A stretch of 64,000 nt of DNA from DATARH01 sp963778385 (lineage in GTDB: Bacteria; Pseudomonadota; Alphaproteobacteria; ATCC43930; CGMCC-115725). Shown here piece by piece: positions 41,426 through 50,440 of this stretch; within the stretch, counting starts at the first letter, position 1; each line of letters begins with the position of its first letter. Both the position numbers and the translations under genes were made by a program. Location of the stretch: positions 124,001-188,000 of the forward strand of contig CAVZUA010000011.1 of NCBI GenBank assembly GCA_963778385.1, read 5' to 3'. The notes under the pieces were generated by a model. It was not told the DNA's origin and searched no databases. It saw only the letters and a program-made list of their open reading frames with translations.

Positions 41426-42835
41426 ATGGTCTTCTCCTCCGTCGAATTTCTCGCGCTGTTTCTGCCGCTGTTCTTTATCGCCTATCTGGCGACGCCGGGC
41501 AGCGCGCGGAACCTCACCCTCTGCTGCGGCAGCTGGATGTTTTATGCGTGGTGGAAGCCGGTCTTCCTGCTGCTGATCGTCGGCATCACCTTCGCCGCCT
41601 GGTTTCTCGGCCGCGAGATGGGGCGCGCCGACCTGCGCCGCGACGACCGCCGCGAGCGCTGGCTGATGGCCGGCGGGATCGTGGTGATCCTCGGCTTTCT
41701 GTGCTGGTTCAAATACGCCAACCTGCTGGTCCATACGGCCAACGAGGCGCTGCAGGCGATGACGCTGGCGCCGATGTCATGGACCAACGTGATCCTGCCG
41801 ATCGCGCTGTCGTTCACCGTGCTGCAATCGGTGTCGTACCTGATCGACGTGCACCGCCGCACCGTCGTGGCCGAACCGAGCTTTATCAGCTTCGCCGCCT
41901 ATCTCGACATGTTCCCGCATCTGATCGCCGGGCCGATCATCCGTTATTCCTGGGTCGACAAGGCGCTGGTCGAACGCCAGCTGACCTTCGAGGACATGTC
42001 GATCGGCGCGCGCCGGTTCATGATCGGCTTTGCGGTCAAGGTGCTGATCGCCGATACGCTGGCGCCGGTGGTCGAGGCGGCGTTCGTTCTGCCGAACCCG
42101 AGTTTTGTCGACGCCTGGCTCGGCAATATCTGCTTCGCCTTCCAGATTTTTTTCGATTTCGCCGGGTACAGCGCGATGGCGATCGGGCTCGGGCGGATGC
42201 TCGGGTTCCGGTACCCCGAGAATTTCCGCGACCCGTATCTCGCGACGACGATCCAGGATTTCTGGCGGCGTTGGCATATCAGCCTGTCGTCCTGGCTGCG
42301 CGACTACCTGTACATCTCGCTCGGCGGCAATCGTTACGGCGATGTCCGCACCTATACCAATCTGTTCCTGACGATGGCGATCGGCGGGCTGTGGCATGGC
42401 GCGAGCTGGTCGTTCCTGCTGTGGGGCGTGATCCATGGCGGCGCGCTGGCGATCGCCCGGTTCTGGGGCCAACGGGGGCTGTGGTGGCCGAGCGTGCTGT
42501 CGTATCCGGCGACGATCCTTACCGTGCTGTTCGCCTGGACGCCGTTCCGCGCGACGAACTGGGACGGCACGCTGGCGATGCTGTCGGGGCAGATCGGGCT
42601 CAACGGCTTCGCGCTCAGCGACCAGATGCGCCTCGCGGTGCGGCCGCTGCATCTGACGTGGATGGGGATCGCCTTTGCCGTGGTGTTCTGGCCGGCGGTG
42701 AAGACGCGCTTCTTCCCGCGCGTCGAGCAGACCGGCGAATGGTGGGAAGCGCTGTGGCCGATCGCGCTCTTTCTCTACGCGATCGCGGTGATGATGGGCC
42801 ACCAGACCGTGCCGTTCCTGTATTTTCAATTTTAG
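41426..42835 (+). CDS. MBOAT acetyltransferase, AlgI/WssH-like
   Basis: A 469-residue multi-pass membrane protein. VFSSVEFLALFLPLFFIAYL starts it, and the MBOAT active-site histidine is H324 in GGLWHGASWSFLLWG; FWRRWHISLSSWLRDYLYI is another family block. It should move acetyl from a cytosolic donor, probably acetyl-CoA, across the membrane for transfer to the polysaccharide. It lies 6 bases after the algF-like gene and 9 before the AlgX-like gene, a tight acetylation unit. Confidence 0.92.
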   Translation: MVFSSVEFLALFLPLFFIAYLATPGSARNLTLCCGSWMFYAWWKPVFLLLIVGITFAAWFLGREMGRADLRRDDRRERWLMAGGIVVILGFLCWFKYANLLVHTANEALQAMTLAPMSWTNVILPIALSFTVLQSVSYLIDVHRRTVVAEPSFISFAAYLDMFPHLIAGPIIRYSWVDKALVERQLTFEDMSIGARRFMIGFAVKVLIADTLAPVVEAAFVLPNPSFVDAWLGNICFAFQIFFDFAGYSAMAIGLGRMLGFRYPENFRDPYLATTIQDFWRRWHISLSSWLRDYLYISLGGNRYGDVRTYTNLFLTMAIGGLWHGASWSFLLWGVIHGGALAIARFWGQRGLWWPSVLSYPATILTVLFAWTPFRATNWDGTLAMLSGQIGLNGFALSDQMRLAVRPLHLTWMGIAFAVVFWPAVKTRFFPRVEQTGEWWEALWPIALFLYAIAVMMGHQTVPFLYFQF

Positions 42836-42844
42836 GCGAAGGCG

Positions 42845-44032
42845 ATGACAATCCCGGTCGATCCGCTCGCGCCGCCCGGTTCACCGGCCCAGGGTCCATC
42901 AATGGGGGCGCTGTCGTTGCGGGTCCGTCCCATCATGCTGCCTGGCGTGGCGTTGCTGGCGATCCTGCTGGTGGGCCTGGCATCGAGCCTTTACACGCTG
43001 GTCTTCAAGCATGCCGAGCTGCCGGCCAAGGACCTGACGCTGGCGGCCGCCGCCGACGGCGCGACGACCGCGGCGATCGCGACTTTGCTGCAAAAGGCCA
43101 ATCCGCTCGAAGGCCCGCTGGTCACGGTCGACCGGGTGGCCGCCTATCTTGCGACCGGCGATCTCGGCGCGCGCGTGCGCCGCGGATGCGGCAATTGGCT
43201 GTTCCTTACCGACGAGCTGGAACTACATGCCGACCGCGCCGCCAATGCCGCGCGCCGTATCAAGATCGTCGAGCAGGTGGCGGCGTATCTCAAGGGCCGC
43301 AACATCGCGCTCGCGGTCGTGCCGGTACCCGACAAGTCGCGCGTCGAGTTCGCGGAACGCTGCGGCGTCGATCGGCCGGCGGCATTTGCCGGACGCCTTG
43401 GCGACTTCGAGACGCAACTCAAGGCGGCGGGGGTCAATGTCGTCGATCTGCTGGCACCGATGAATGCGGCGGGCGGCGAGCGCTACTACCGCACCGATAC
43501 GCATTGGAATGAGCGCGGCGCCAAGGCCTCCGCCGAGGCGATTGCCACCGCCTTGCGCCAGGCGGGCGTGGCGCCGACGCAAAAAGCCAAGTTCAAGGTC
43601 AGCACCGACCCCGAGCGCGAGCGGGTCGGCGATCTGATCCGCCTCGCCGGGCTCGACCAGGTGCCGTACCCGCTGCGCCCGCGCGGCGACGAAGAAGCCG
43701 CGACGGTCATCGAGCAATCCGCCGCCGCCAATGTCGGGCTGCTCGACGAGATGCCGGCGCCGGAACTGGCGGTCGTCGGCACGTCTTTCTCGCGCCGGGG
43801 CAATTTTGTGCCGTTTCTGTCGCTGGCGCTGGACGCACCGGTCGAGAACCGCGCGGAGGACGGCGGCGGCGTCACCAACGCGGCAATGACCTATTTCGCC
43901 AAACCGGAGTTCCTGAAGGCCCCGCCGCGCGCGATCGTCTGGGAGATCCCGGAGCGGATGGTCGAAGAGCCGGTGACCGCCGCTGACGAACAATGGGCCC
44001 AATCCCTCGGCACGCAACCGCCCGGCAAATAG
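42845..44032 (+). CDS. AlgJ/AlgX-like SGNH acetyltransferase
   Basis: A 395-residue protein with one N-terminal membrane anchor (MLPGVALLAILLVGLASSLY) and a periplasmic ALGX domain. D218 and H220 in RTDTHWNE and S314 in GTSFS form the catalytic triad of this family. NWLFLTDELELH and VVPVPDKSRV are further conserved stretches. In alginate and cellulose systems this enzyme places the acetyl group on the polymer. It corresponds to WssI. The 55 bases to bcsD hold GGAGG for the next gene. Confidence 0.88.
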   Translation: MTIPVDPLAPPGSPAQGPSMGALSLRVRPIMLPGVALLAILLVGLASSLYTLVFKHAELPAKDLTLAAAADGATTAAIATLLQKANPLEGPLVTVDRVAAYLATGDLGARVRRGCGNWLFLTDELELHADRAANAARRIKIVEQVAAYLKGRNIALAVVPVPDKSRVEFAERCGVDRPAAFAGRLGDFETQLKAAGVNVVDLLAPMNAAGGERYYRTDTHWNERGAKASAEAIATALRQAGVAPTQKAKFKVSTDPERERVGDLIRLAGLDQVPYPLRPRGDEEAATVIEQSAAANVGLLDEMPAPELAVVGTSFSRRGNFVPFLSLALDAPVENRAEDGGGVTNAAMTYFAKPEFLKAPPRAIVWEIPERMVEEPVTAADEQWAQSLGTQPPGK

Positions 44033-44087
44033 CGCTGGCATTGTTCCGGTCGCGCACGCTAAACCTGGGCGCGCGCAGGAGGCGAAG

Positions 44088-44570
44088 ATGGCGAGCCCGG
44101 CCCTGGATGACGACACGATCTCGCTGCACTACTACGCGCGGCAGCAATGCTCGCGGCAGTGGGTGCATTTCATGGCGGCGATGTTCGCCGAGTTCGAAGA
44201 ACGCGTCGATCCCGCCGAGGCCGATCAGTTTCTCGAAGCGATTGGGCTGAAGATGGCGCGGCTGCTGCCGCTGCGCAAATGCGCCAGTCTCGAAGAGCTG
44301 GAAGACGACATCAACAGCGTTCTCGAAGGGATCGATTGGGGCTGGATGCGCATTCGCGAGGGCGAAGGGTTTATCGAGATCACCCATGGCGCCTACCCGC
44401 TGGTGCCGCAGGACGAAAGCCGCCGCAGCTGGCTGGTGCCGATCCTCGAAGGACTGTACGGCGGCTGGCTCGCCGAGCAGGGCGGCGACCCGTCCTTCAA
44501 CGCGCGTCTCGCGGGCCAGCCCAAGGGAAGCGGAACCCTGCTGACGTTCCGCTACGGCCGCCACGAATAA
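44088..44570 (+). CDS. bcsD: Cellulose synthase subunit BcsD
   Basis: A 160-residue protein matching the AcsD/BcsD family in length and pattern: YYARQQCSRQWVHFMAAMFAE near the start, LRKCASLEELEDDIN in the middle, and LRRSWLVPILEGLYG-like sequence (RRSWLVPILEGLYGGWL) before the end. In Komagataeibacter BcsD octamers line up synthases so that chains crystallise into ribbons. Its presence next to acetylation genes is unusual, since acetylation tends to hinder crystallisation. ATG 44088 has GGAGG. Confidence 0.88.
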   Translation: MASPALDDDTISLHYYARQQCSRQWVHFMAAMFAEFEERVDPAEADQFLEAIGLKMARLLPLRKCASLEELEDDINSVLEGIDWGWMRIREGEGFIEITHGAYPLVPQDESRRSWLVPILEGLYGGWLAEQGGDPSFNARLAGQPKGSGTLLTFRYGRHE

Positions 44571-45603
44571 GCTGCTCCGGCTCGTCGCATTCGGGGTAGC
44601 GCTGGTCGCGGTTTCCGCGGCCGCGTACGCGCAGGATAATCCGCTCGCCGGCGAGTGGGTCAAATACCGCGACCGCTTTGTCGCCCAGGACGGCCGGGTG
44701 CACGATACCGGCAACAAGGATGTCAGCCACACCGAAGGGCAGGGCTGGGCGATGCTGTTCGCCGAGTCCTTCGACGACCGCGCCACCTTCGATCGGATCT
44801 GGCACTGGACGCGCGACAAGTTGCAGCGCACCGACGACGCGCTGTTCTCCTGGCGCTGGGACCCGAACGCCGGCGACAAGCCGATTGCCGATGCCAACAA
44901 CGCCACCGACGGCGACACGCTGATCGCCTGGGCTTTGGCCCGTGCCGCGCAGCGCTGGCAGGCGCCCGAATACCGTGTGGCGGCGCGGCGCATCGTCCGC
45001 GACATCCGCGAAAAGCTGATCACCCGGGTCGCCGGAAAGCTGGTGCTGCTGCCCGGCACCGACGGGTTCAAGCATGACGACGGCAGCGTTTTGCTGAATC
45101 CGTCCTACTACATCTATCCGGCGCTCCAGGAATTTCCGCGCCTTGATGCGTCGCCCGAATGGGCGCGGGTGCGGCGCGACGGGCTCAGCCTGCTGGCGAA
45201 GGCGCGGTTCGGCCAATGGCGGTTGACCCCGGACTGGATCGCGATCGACAAAAAGGGCGATGTCGCGCCGGCGGCGCAGGTGCCGCCGCGCTTCGGCTAT
45301 GACGCGATCCGCGTGCCGCTCTACCTGGTCTGGGGACGCGAGGCGACGACGCAGCGGCTCGCCGCGGTCATCAATTACTGGAACACCTTCACCGACAAGC
45401 CGGTGCCGGCCTGGGTCGACGTGACGGACGGTTCGCTCGCGCCGTACCCCGCACCCAGTGGGTTTCATGCAGTCATCGAGCTGGTTAACGACCGGCTCAG
45501 CGCCAAACCGCTACCGCTGCCGGCGATCCAGGACGGCGATGACTATTACTCTGCCAGCCTGATCCTGCTCGCCGGCCTGGCGCGCAAGGCTACCGGGCAC
45601 TGA
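44563..45603 (+). CDS. bcsZ: GH8 endoglucanase BcsZ, without a canonical start codon
   Basis: A family-8 glycoside hydrolase, about 346 residues, that trims cellulose in the periplasm and is often needed for good export. TEGQGWAML carries the catalytic acid and DGDTLIAWAL the second catalytic carboxylate region. In frame with these is a clear signal peptide, KLLRLVAFGVALVAVSAAAYAQ, but between the in-frame stop at 44542 and GTG 44698 there is no ATG, GTG or TTG. ACG at 44563 (giving T/M-NKLLRLV) or CTG at 44572 must be used, or a T has become C. GTG 44698 would lose the export signal. The gene overlaps the bcsD end. Confidence 0.8.
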   Translation, partial: TNKLLRLVAFGVALVAVSAAAYAQDNPLAGEWVKYRDRFVAQDGRVHDTGNKDVSHTEGQGWAMLFAESFDDRATFDRIWHWTRDKLQRTDDALFSWRWDPNAGDKPIADANNATDGDTLIAWALARAAQRWQAPEYRVAARRIVRDIREKLITRVAGKLVLLPGTDGFKHDDGSVLLNPSYYIYPALQEFPRLDASPEWARVRRDGLSLLAKARFGQWRLTPDWIAIDKKGDVAPAAQVPPRFGYDAIRVPLYLVWGREATTQRLAAVINYWNTFTDKPVPAWVDVTDGSLAPYPAPSGFHAVIELVNDRLSAKPLPLPAIQDGDDYYSASLILLAGLARKATGH

Positions 45604-45610
45604 AACGCCT

Positions 45611-45695
45611 GTGCCGGCTCCTACCCATTTGCAGCTGACGCTGCAAATCTCCCTCCCCCGTGGCCACGGGGGAGGGTTGGGGAGGGGGCCGGCAC
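45611..45695. repeat. GTGCCGGC-ended repeat, copy 1
   Basis: An 85-base non-coding element bounded by GTGCCGGC and GCCGGCAC. It contains two inner hairpins: TTGCAGC/GCTGCAA and CTCCCCCGTGG/CCACGGGGGAG. A near-identical copy in the same orientation lies at 47028-47113, on the other side of the propeller gene. Confidence 0.75.
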
Positions 45696-45733
45696 CGACG
45701 CGAACTCGCGGCGCCGTCCCTCTATTGCGGGCT

Positions 45734-46916
45734 CTACTGCGGCCCGCCGCGCATCGAAGCCGGCTGGCCGGGCAGTTTGAAGCGCTGACCGGTGTCGGTC
45801 AGCTGCGAGCCGGCGACGCGGAACACGGAAAGGTCCGAATCGATAAAGTTGCCGATATAGAGGTAGCTTCCATCGGCGCTGAAAACACCGCCTTCCGGCA
45901 GCAGCCCGACCGGTGCCTCACCGACCCGGGTTACCTTCTTCCCATCGATGCTCAGCACGGTCACCGCGCCGGCGGGGTGGTAGATCCAGTTGTCCTTCGG
46001 ACGGTTCGAGCCGCGTGCCTCGATCGTGATGGCGACATCGCCTTTCGGGCTGATCGCCAGCCCCTCCGGCGAGTCGCCGACGGTGATGTGATCGATGATG
46101 CGGATCGGTTTCGCGGTGAGGTCGACGACGCTCACCGTGTCGGCACTGCCGTCCGAGCTGCCGCCGCCACCGGTATTGGCGATCAACGCGATCTGGCCGT
46201 TTGGCGTCACAACCACGTTGTACGGATAGTTGTTGGCCGGCAGATCGTTCTTCTTGTCATAGCTCGCCTTGCCGTTCTCGATCGTCAGCACCGCGACCTT
46301 GTCGGTGTTTGCCTTGACCGCAAGTGCGGTTTTGCCGTCCGGCGTTATTGCGATCGCCGAGACCGAGTTCGGCCGCCGCGCCGACCGGCACCGAGTCGGT
46401 GATCTTGACGTTCTTGCCGTCGATCGACAGCACCGAGATCGTGCCGTCGGCGCGGTTGGCGACGAGCGCCAGGGTGCCCGCCGCGTTGATCGCCAGGCCC
46501 GACGGCTGCTTGCCGAGGTTCAGCGTCTGGATCACGGCTGGCGGATTGGCCTTGAGGTCGACGACGAAGAGCCGGTCGTCCGGCTCGGTCTGCCACTTTC
46601 CATCCTTCTCGATCGCTTTCGACGAGTTGGCGACCAGTGCGAGGTCGCCTTTCGGCGTAATCGCCAGATTGGTCGGCGGCCCGATGATCGTATTGTCCAG
46701 CGCAATTGTCGCGACGATGCGGGGTTCGGCCGGCTTGGCGATGTCGACAATCGACAACGTGTCCTTGCCGGGCGGCTGCATGGTGACAGCGCCGTTATCG
46801 AATTTCGGCTTCTGATCATTGCCGATAATCATCAACTGGGCCGATGCCGGGACTGGGAGACCAGCAATCATCGTGATGCCGGCAATCGCGCAGACGGCGA
46901 GCTGCGATAGGCGCAT
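45734..46916 (-). pseudogene. YncE-like exported beta-propeller protein, frameshifted
   Basis: From ATG 46916 a signal peptide (to PASAQ) and YVTN-type propeller repeats follow (LAITPKGDLALVAN, LAINAAGTLALVAN). Near 46365-46370 the frame breaks after VPVGAAAE. In the next frame the repeats continue without a gap (VSAIAITPDGKTALAVKA, LAISPKGDVAITIEA) to a stop at 45734. Dropping one base gives 393 residues. The site reads GAACTCG where GAC-TCG (Asp-Ser) is needed. Such proteins bind or sense in the periplasm. Direct repeats flank the gene. Confidence 0.75.
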
Positions 46917-47027
46917 GCGTTCCTCCCCTACTGTGCCGATTTTTTCGGCATCGCAGGATGCTCGCGCGATCCGGCGCTAGGGACAACGGCTTTGATGGCC
47001 GCGCATGCGGGCGATCGTCAAGAGTCG

Positions 47028-47113
47028 GTGCCGGCTCCCACCCACTTGCAGCTTGGCGCTGCAAGTCTCCCTCCCCCGTGGTCACGGGGGAGGGGCGGGG
47101 TGGGGGCCGGCAC
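47028..47113. repeat. GTGCCGGC-ended repeat, copy 2
   Basis: An 86-base element matching the copy at 45611-45695 almost throughout: same ends, same TTGCAGC/GCTGCAA and CCCCCGTGG/CCACGGGGG hairpins. It lies between the propeller start and the end of the alpha/beta hydrolase gene. Confidence 0.75.
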
Positions 47114-47132
47114 GACGCCAGCGGACGCGGAT

Positions 47133-49025
47133 CTAGAAAGGCTCCGCGGTGTTGGCCGTTGCGATCAGCCGGTCGGCGTCGGCTTGCAGGAGCAGGCGAT
47201 TGGCGACGAGCGCGGCGGCGGCCTGACGCAAGCGGTCGACGTATTGCGCCTTGCTGCCGTAGCGCTCCTGCAGCGAGGGGCGCGGATCGCCGGCGGCTTC
47301 GCGCTCGGCCTTGGTGCGGGCGAAGGCAATGAACGAGCCGTCGCGGTCGGCCAGCTCGTCGGGCTGCGCCTTGTAGACATTCCAGCCGGTATAGGTGCCG
47401 AACGGCACGGCGATCTGCGGCAGGCGGATGCCGGCGGTCTCGTTGCCGTCGGCGTCGACGGCGGAGACGAAGGTATTGTAGGGCGCTGGCGGTGAGCCCC
47501 CGGGCGGGTCGATCCAATCGACCGGCGGCAGGACCGGGTTGGCACCCGGCGCTACCGCAAAGCCCGGGACTTTCGGCATCGCCACGTCGGCGGCGGCGAT
47601 CGCGGTACCCTCGGCGAGCGACGGCACGCGGCTTGGAGGCGGCAGGATGTCGCGCACCACCCAATCCTCCAGCGCCGCGAACAGCGCGCGCAGCGCCGGG
47701 GTGGCGCTGTGCGGGTTGCGCGGGTTGACGCAGGGGCCGGGGCGCGGGTCGACGCCGGGGCGCCCGCCATGCTGGGTGCCGGCGATCAGGTAGGCGCGGG
47801 AATTGTCCGGCAGGTTGAGGTCGCGGCCGAGCCCGGCATCGGTGTGGATCAGCGAGGCGCCTTTCTGCCAATACTCGGTGGCGCTGTTGGTCTCGATGAT
47901 CTTCGGGTCGGTCGGCGACCCGCTCAGCAGCCCGGCGATGCGGCCGGAGACCGGGTCGGCGGTGGTCGCGGTGCTGAACGGGAACCAGTTCTCCGGGTAG
48001 AGCCGGTCCTCGTGCTGGGTCGCGGTGCGGCCCGGCATCGAGAAGCTGTGATTGGCAAAGACCTTGCCGGCACCGGCGACATGGCTGAACACGCCGTCGA
48101 AGATGCGGTGGCCGCTCTCGTCGGCGTTCATCCCGAGTTCGAGGAAATGGCGCAGAAAGCGGCCGCTTTGCGACACGCCAAAACTGAGGGCGTGCCTGAC
48201 TTCGCCGAGGCCGGCCTTGCCGCCGTCATGGCGCAGGACGGAGACCAGGTCGCGCACGCTGGCATAGCCGGTGCCAAGCACCTTCGACCCGGTCGCCTCG
48301 TACCAGATTTCGTAGATCTTGATCGGCGCGAAATTGCGGCCGGGCGGGAGCAGGCGGATTGAGCGGTCATCGCAAAACTCCCACTCATCGCGCGGGATTT
48401 CGCTGCGACGGTCGCTTTCGCGGTCGCGCACGGTGAGACGCGCGGCCGGCTGGTCGAGCGAGGCGGCGGGGTACGAAAGGCGGCGGATGCTGCCGTCGCC
48501 CGGGGCCCGCGTGCCGAGATGGAATTCGTCGCGGATGCGGCGGACGATCGGCTTGCCGTTTTCCAGCACTGGCGGGAAGTCGGCGCCGAGCCCGGCATTG
48601 GTGCGCGGCGCGCCGGGGTCCCAGCCCGACCACACCAGCGCATAGCCGCGTCCCAGGCAGAAGCCGAGGCCGGCATCCTCCCTGGTCTTCGGGTCATTGG
48701 TGCGCGCCGGGTCGTTGGCGGGAATGTCGTCGAGCAGGTTGAAGATGCGCTTCGCGCCGCGATTGGGCACGTCGTAGACGAGAATGCCGCTGCCGCGCGC
48801 CGGGTCCTTTGGCCGCAGCATGTCGAAATCGGTGGCGTATTCGACGAGGCCGGCGGCGTTGCGCGGCGCCTTGTCGAGATCGACAATCCCGGCATTGCAG
48901 GCCGCAGTGGGATCGAGGGTGCCGCGCGCCACGCCCTTGACGCGGACATAGGCGCCGGCCGCCCCGAACTCATGCCCGTCGGCAAATTCGATCGTCTCGG
49001 TGATGCTGATCTCGGTGATCGCCAT
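47133..49025 (-). CDS. Alpha/beta-hydrolase domain protein (Abhydrolase_10-like)
   Basis: A 630-residue protein. The nucleophile elbow is GVSQSGRFL, and a GTQHGGRPG histidine region and acidic residues lie later, in keeping with a Ser-Asp-His esterase or lactonase. FADGHEFGAAGAYVRVKGVA starts a typical N-terminal domain of this uncharacterised family. No signal peptide is visible. The start is firm, with AAGGAGGT before ATG 49025. It lies 12 bases after the DUF924 gene, so they form an operon. Substrate unknown. Confidence 0.75.
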   Translation of the reverse strand: MAITEISITETIEFADGHEFGAAGAYVRVKGVARGTLDPTAACNAGIVDLDKAPRNAAGLVEYATDFDMLRPKDPARGSGILVYDVPNRGAKRIFNLLDDIPANDPARTNDPKTREDAGLGFCLGRGYALVWSGWDPGAPRTNAGLGADFPPVLENGKPIVRRIRDEFHLGTRAPGDGSIRRLSYPAASLDQPAARLTVRDRESDRRSEIPRDEWEFCDDRSIRLLPPGRNFAPIKIYEIWYEATGSKVLGTGYASVRDLVSVLRHDGGKAGLGEVRHALSFGVSQSGRFLRHFLELGMNADESGHRIFDGVFSHVAGAGKVFANHSFSMPGRTATQHEDRLYPENWFPFSTATTADPVSGRIAGLLSGSPTDPKIIETNSATEYWQKGASLIHTDAGLGRDLNLPDNSRAYLIAGTQHGGRPGVDPRPGPCVNPRNPHSATPALRALFAALEDWVVRDILPPPSRVPSLAEGTAIAAADVAMPKVPGFAVAPGANPVLPPVDWIDPPGGSPPAPYNTFVSAVDADGNETAGIRLPQIAVPFGTYTGWNVYKAQPDELADRDGSFIAFARTKAEREAAGDPRPSLQERYGSKAQYVDRLRQAAAALVANRLLLQADADRLIATANTAEPF

Positions 49026-49037
49026 GGGTGGACCTCC

Positions 49038-49661
49038 TTATGGCGGCGTCGGCTGGCCGAAGCGGTGTTCGCATTCGATGAGGAAGGCTATTTCCTCTTC
49101 CGTCGACTCGCGGTCGAGAATGACATTGCGGTGCGGAAAGCGGCCAAAACGCTCGATGATCTCGCAATGCAGCCGGGTCATCTTGCCGTCGCCGGTGCGG
49201 CCGGGCACCGGCGGCAGCGCCAGCAGCAGATCGAGGCCGCGCTGCTGGTCGTCAAGGTTCTCGCTGTGCTCGAAGGGCAGGTAGAAGAACAGCCGCCAGG
49301 CGTCTGGCACCACCCGGTCGAAGCCGCGGTCGAGCGCGCGGTTGGCGGCGGCGAGCGCCAGATGGTCGCTGGCAAAGGCGCGCGGCGTCGAGCGGAAGAT
49401 GTTGCGTGGCACCTGGTCGAGCAGCATCACATGCGCCAGCGCGCTGAGTGGCGCGTCCTGCCAATCGGTGAGGGCGCCGGCGACCGCCAGATCGTGGTCG
49501 TCGGCAAAACCGGTGCGCACCGCCGTGTCATGCTTCTCCGTGCTGCGGAACCAGATCTGCTTGTGGTGATGACGCTCGGGGTGATCGGGCGGGCCGAACC
49601 AGAAGTCAAACAGGGCTGAGGCGCGGGCGGGAAGGGGCGGATGGTCGGGTGCGAACGGCAT
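49038..49661 (-). CDS. DUF924 family protein
   Basis: A 207-residue, probably cytosolic, all-helical protein. LFDFWFGPPDHPERHH, LLDQVPRNIFR, FYLPFEHSE and ERFGRFPHRN are the conserved blocks of DUF924 (TPR-like fold), whose function is unknown. ATG 49661 begins the conserved part; a frame from 49724 adds 21 residues without family similarity. It heads the two-gene unit with the hydrolase. The 236 bases upstream, shared with the divergent GFA gene, contain no other gene. Confidence 0.8.
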   Translation of the reverse strand: MPFAPDHPPLPARASALFDFWFGPPDHPERHHHKQIWFRSTEKHDTAVRTGFADDHDLAVAGALTDWQDAPLSALAHVMLLDQVPRNIFRSTPRAFASDHLALAAANRALDRGFDRVVPDAWRLFFYLPFEHSENLDDQQRGLDLLLALPPVPGRTGDGKMTRLHCEIIERFGRFPHRNVILDRESTEEEIAFLIECEHRFGQPTPP

Positions 49662-49897
49662 GAACCGATGGTAGAGCACCGCCGCGGATGGACCGAAGCA
49701 GTATTTCGCGAAACCCGGCAACATCGGCTCTGCCCGTTTCTCCTGTTATGTGCGCGAAAAAAACAGGTGGAACAGGTGGCGGGCCGGCGGCGATATCCTG
49801 TCAAGGCGGTGTAGCGGCGAGATCATATCGTGCTAGCGTGAGGCGGGATTGCGGCAATTTTATCGTCGGCGAGCGTGGCCCCGATCGGGAGGTGGAT

Positions 49898-50320
49898 GTG
49901 ACAGTGAGAACCGGCGGCTGCCTGTGCGGCGCCATCCGTTACGTGGCCGGCGGCGAGCCGATCTTCTCGCTGATGTGCCATTGCCGCGACTGCCAGCGGC
50001 AGAGCGGCACCGCCTATGTCGCGGCGGTGCGCCTGCCCTCGGCCGAGTTCCGCATCACCCAGGGCACGCCCAAGACCTATCTCGCGAAATCGGATGCCGG
50101 CAACGAGATCAGCCGCGTCTTCTGCGGCGATTGCGGCGCGCCGCTCTACGTCCAGGTATCGACCCGGCCCGACATGGTCGGTATCCGCGTGTCGAGCTTT
50201 GACGATTCGAGCTTCTTCCAGCCCGAGGCCGACATCTTCGTGAAGAGCGCCCAGCCCTGGGACCACATGGACCCGGCGATCCCAAAATACCCGACTTATC
50301 CGGAGGGGCGGTCGTATTGA
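49898..50320 (+). CDS. GFA-family zinc protein
   Basis: A 140-residue protein of the glutathione-dependent formaldehyde-activating enzyme (Gfa/CENP-V) fold. Zinc-binding cysteines are in GCLCGAIRY, MCHCRDCQRQSG and FCGDCGAPLY. Most members do not act on formaldehyde and their role is unknown. The GTG start at 49898 has GGAGGTG a few bases before it; the longer open frame upstream has no family similarity. Confidence 0.85.
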   Translation: MTVRTGGCLCGAIRYVAGGEPIFSLMCHCRDCQRQSGTAYVAAVRLPSAEFRITQGTPKTYLAKSDAGNEISRVFCGDCGAPLYVQVSTRPDMVGIRVSSFDDSSFFQPEADIFVKSAQPWDHMDPAIPKYPTYPEGRSY

Positions 50321-50337
50321 TGGGCAGCGCCCCGTAA

Positions 50338-50431
50338 CCCAAAAACGCTTCCCGGCGAAAGCCGGGATCCACTTATCAGGGGCTCGGGCGGCTGAAACAT
50401 GGACCCCGGCTTTCGCCGGGGAGCGTTTGGG
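50338..50431. repeat. Long palindromic repeat
   Basis: CCCAAAAACGCTTCCCGGC at the left is mirrored on the right by the reverse of GCCGGGGAGCGTTTGGG, with small mismatches, and inner hairpins GGCGAAAGCC and GGCTTTCGCC. It lies between the GFA gene and the end of the FAD oxidase, which converge, so it may also end both transcripts. Layout resembles the element at 15455. Confidence 0.65.
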
Positions 50432-50440
50432 AAATTGCTG

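Noticed and set aside
44698..45603. GTG 44698 as the start of the GH8 gene
   Set aside because: It would discard a clear, in-frame signal peptide and the first part of the mature enzyme, and the product would stay in the cytosol.
45604..47132. A CRISPR array near the repeated GC-rich hairpins
   Set aside because: There are only two copies, 1.4 kb apart with a gene between, and no regular spacers or cas genes.
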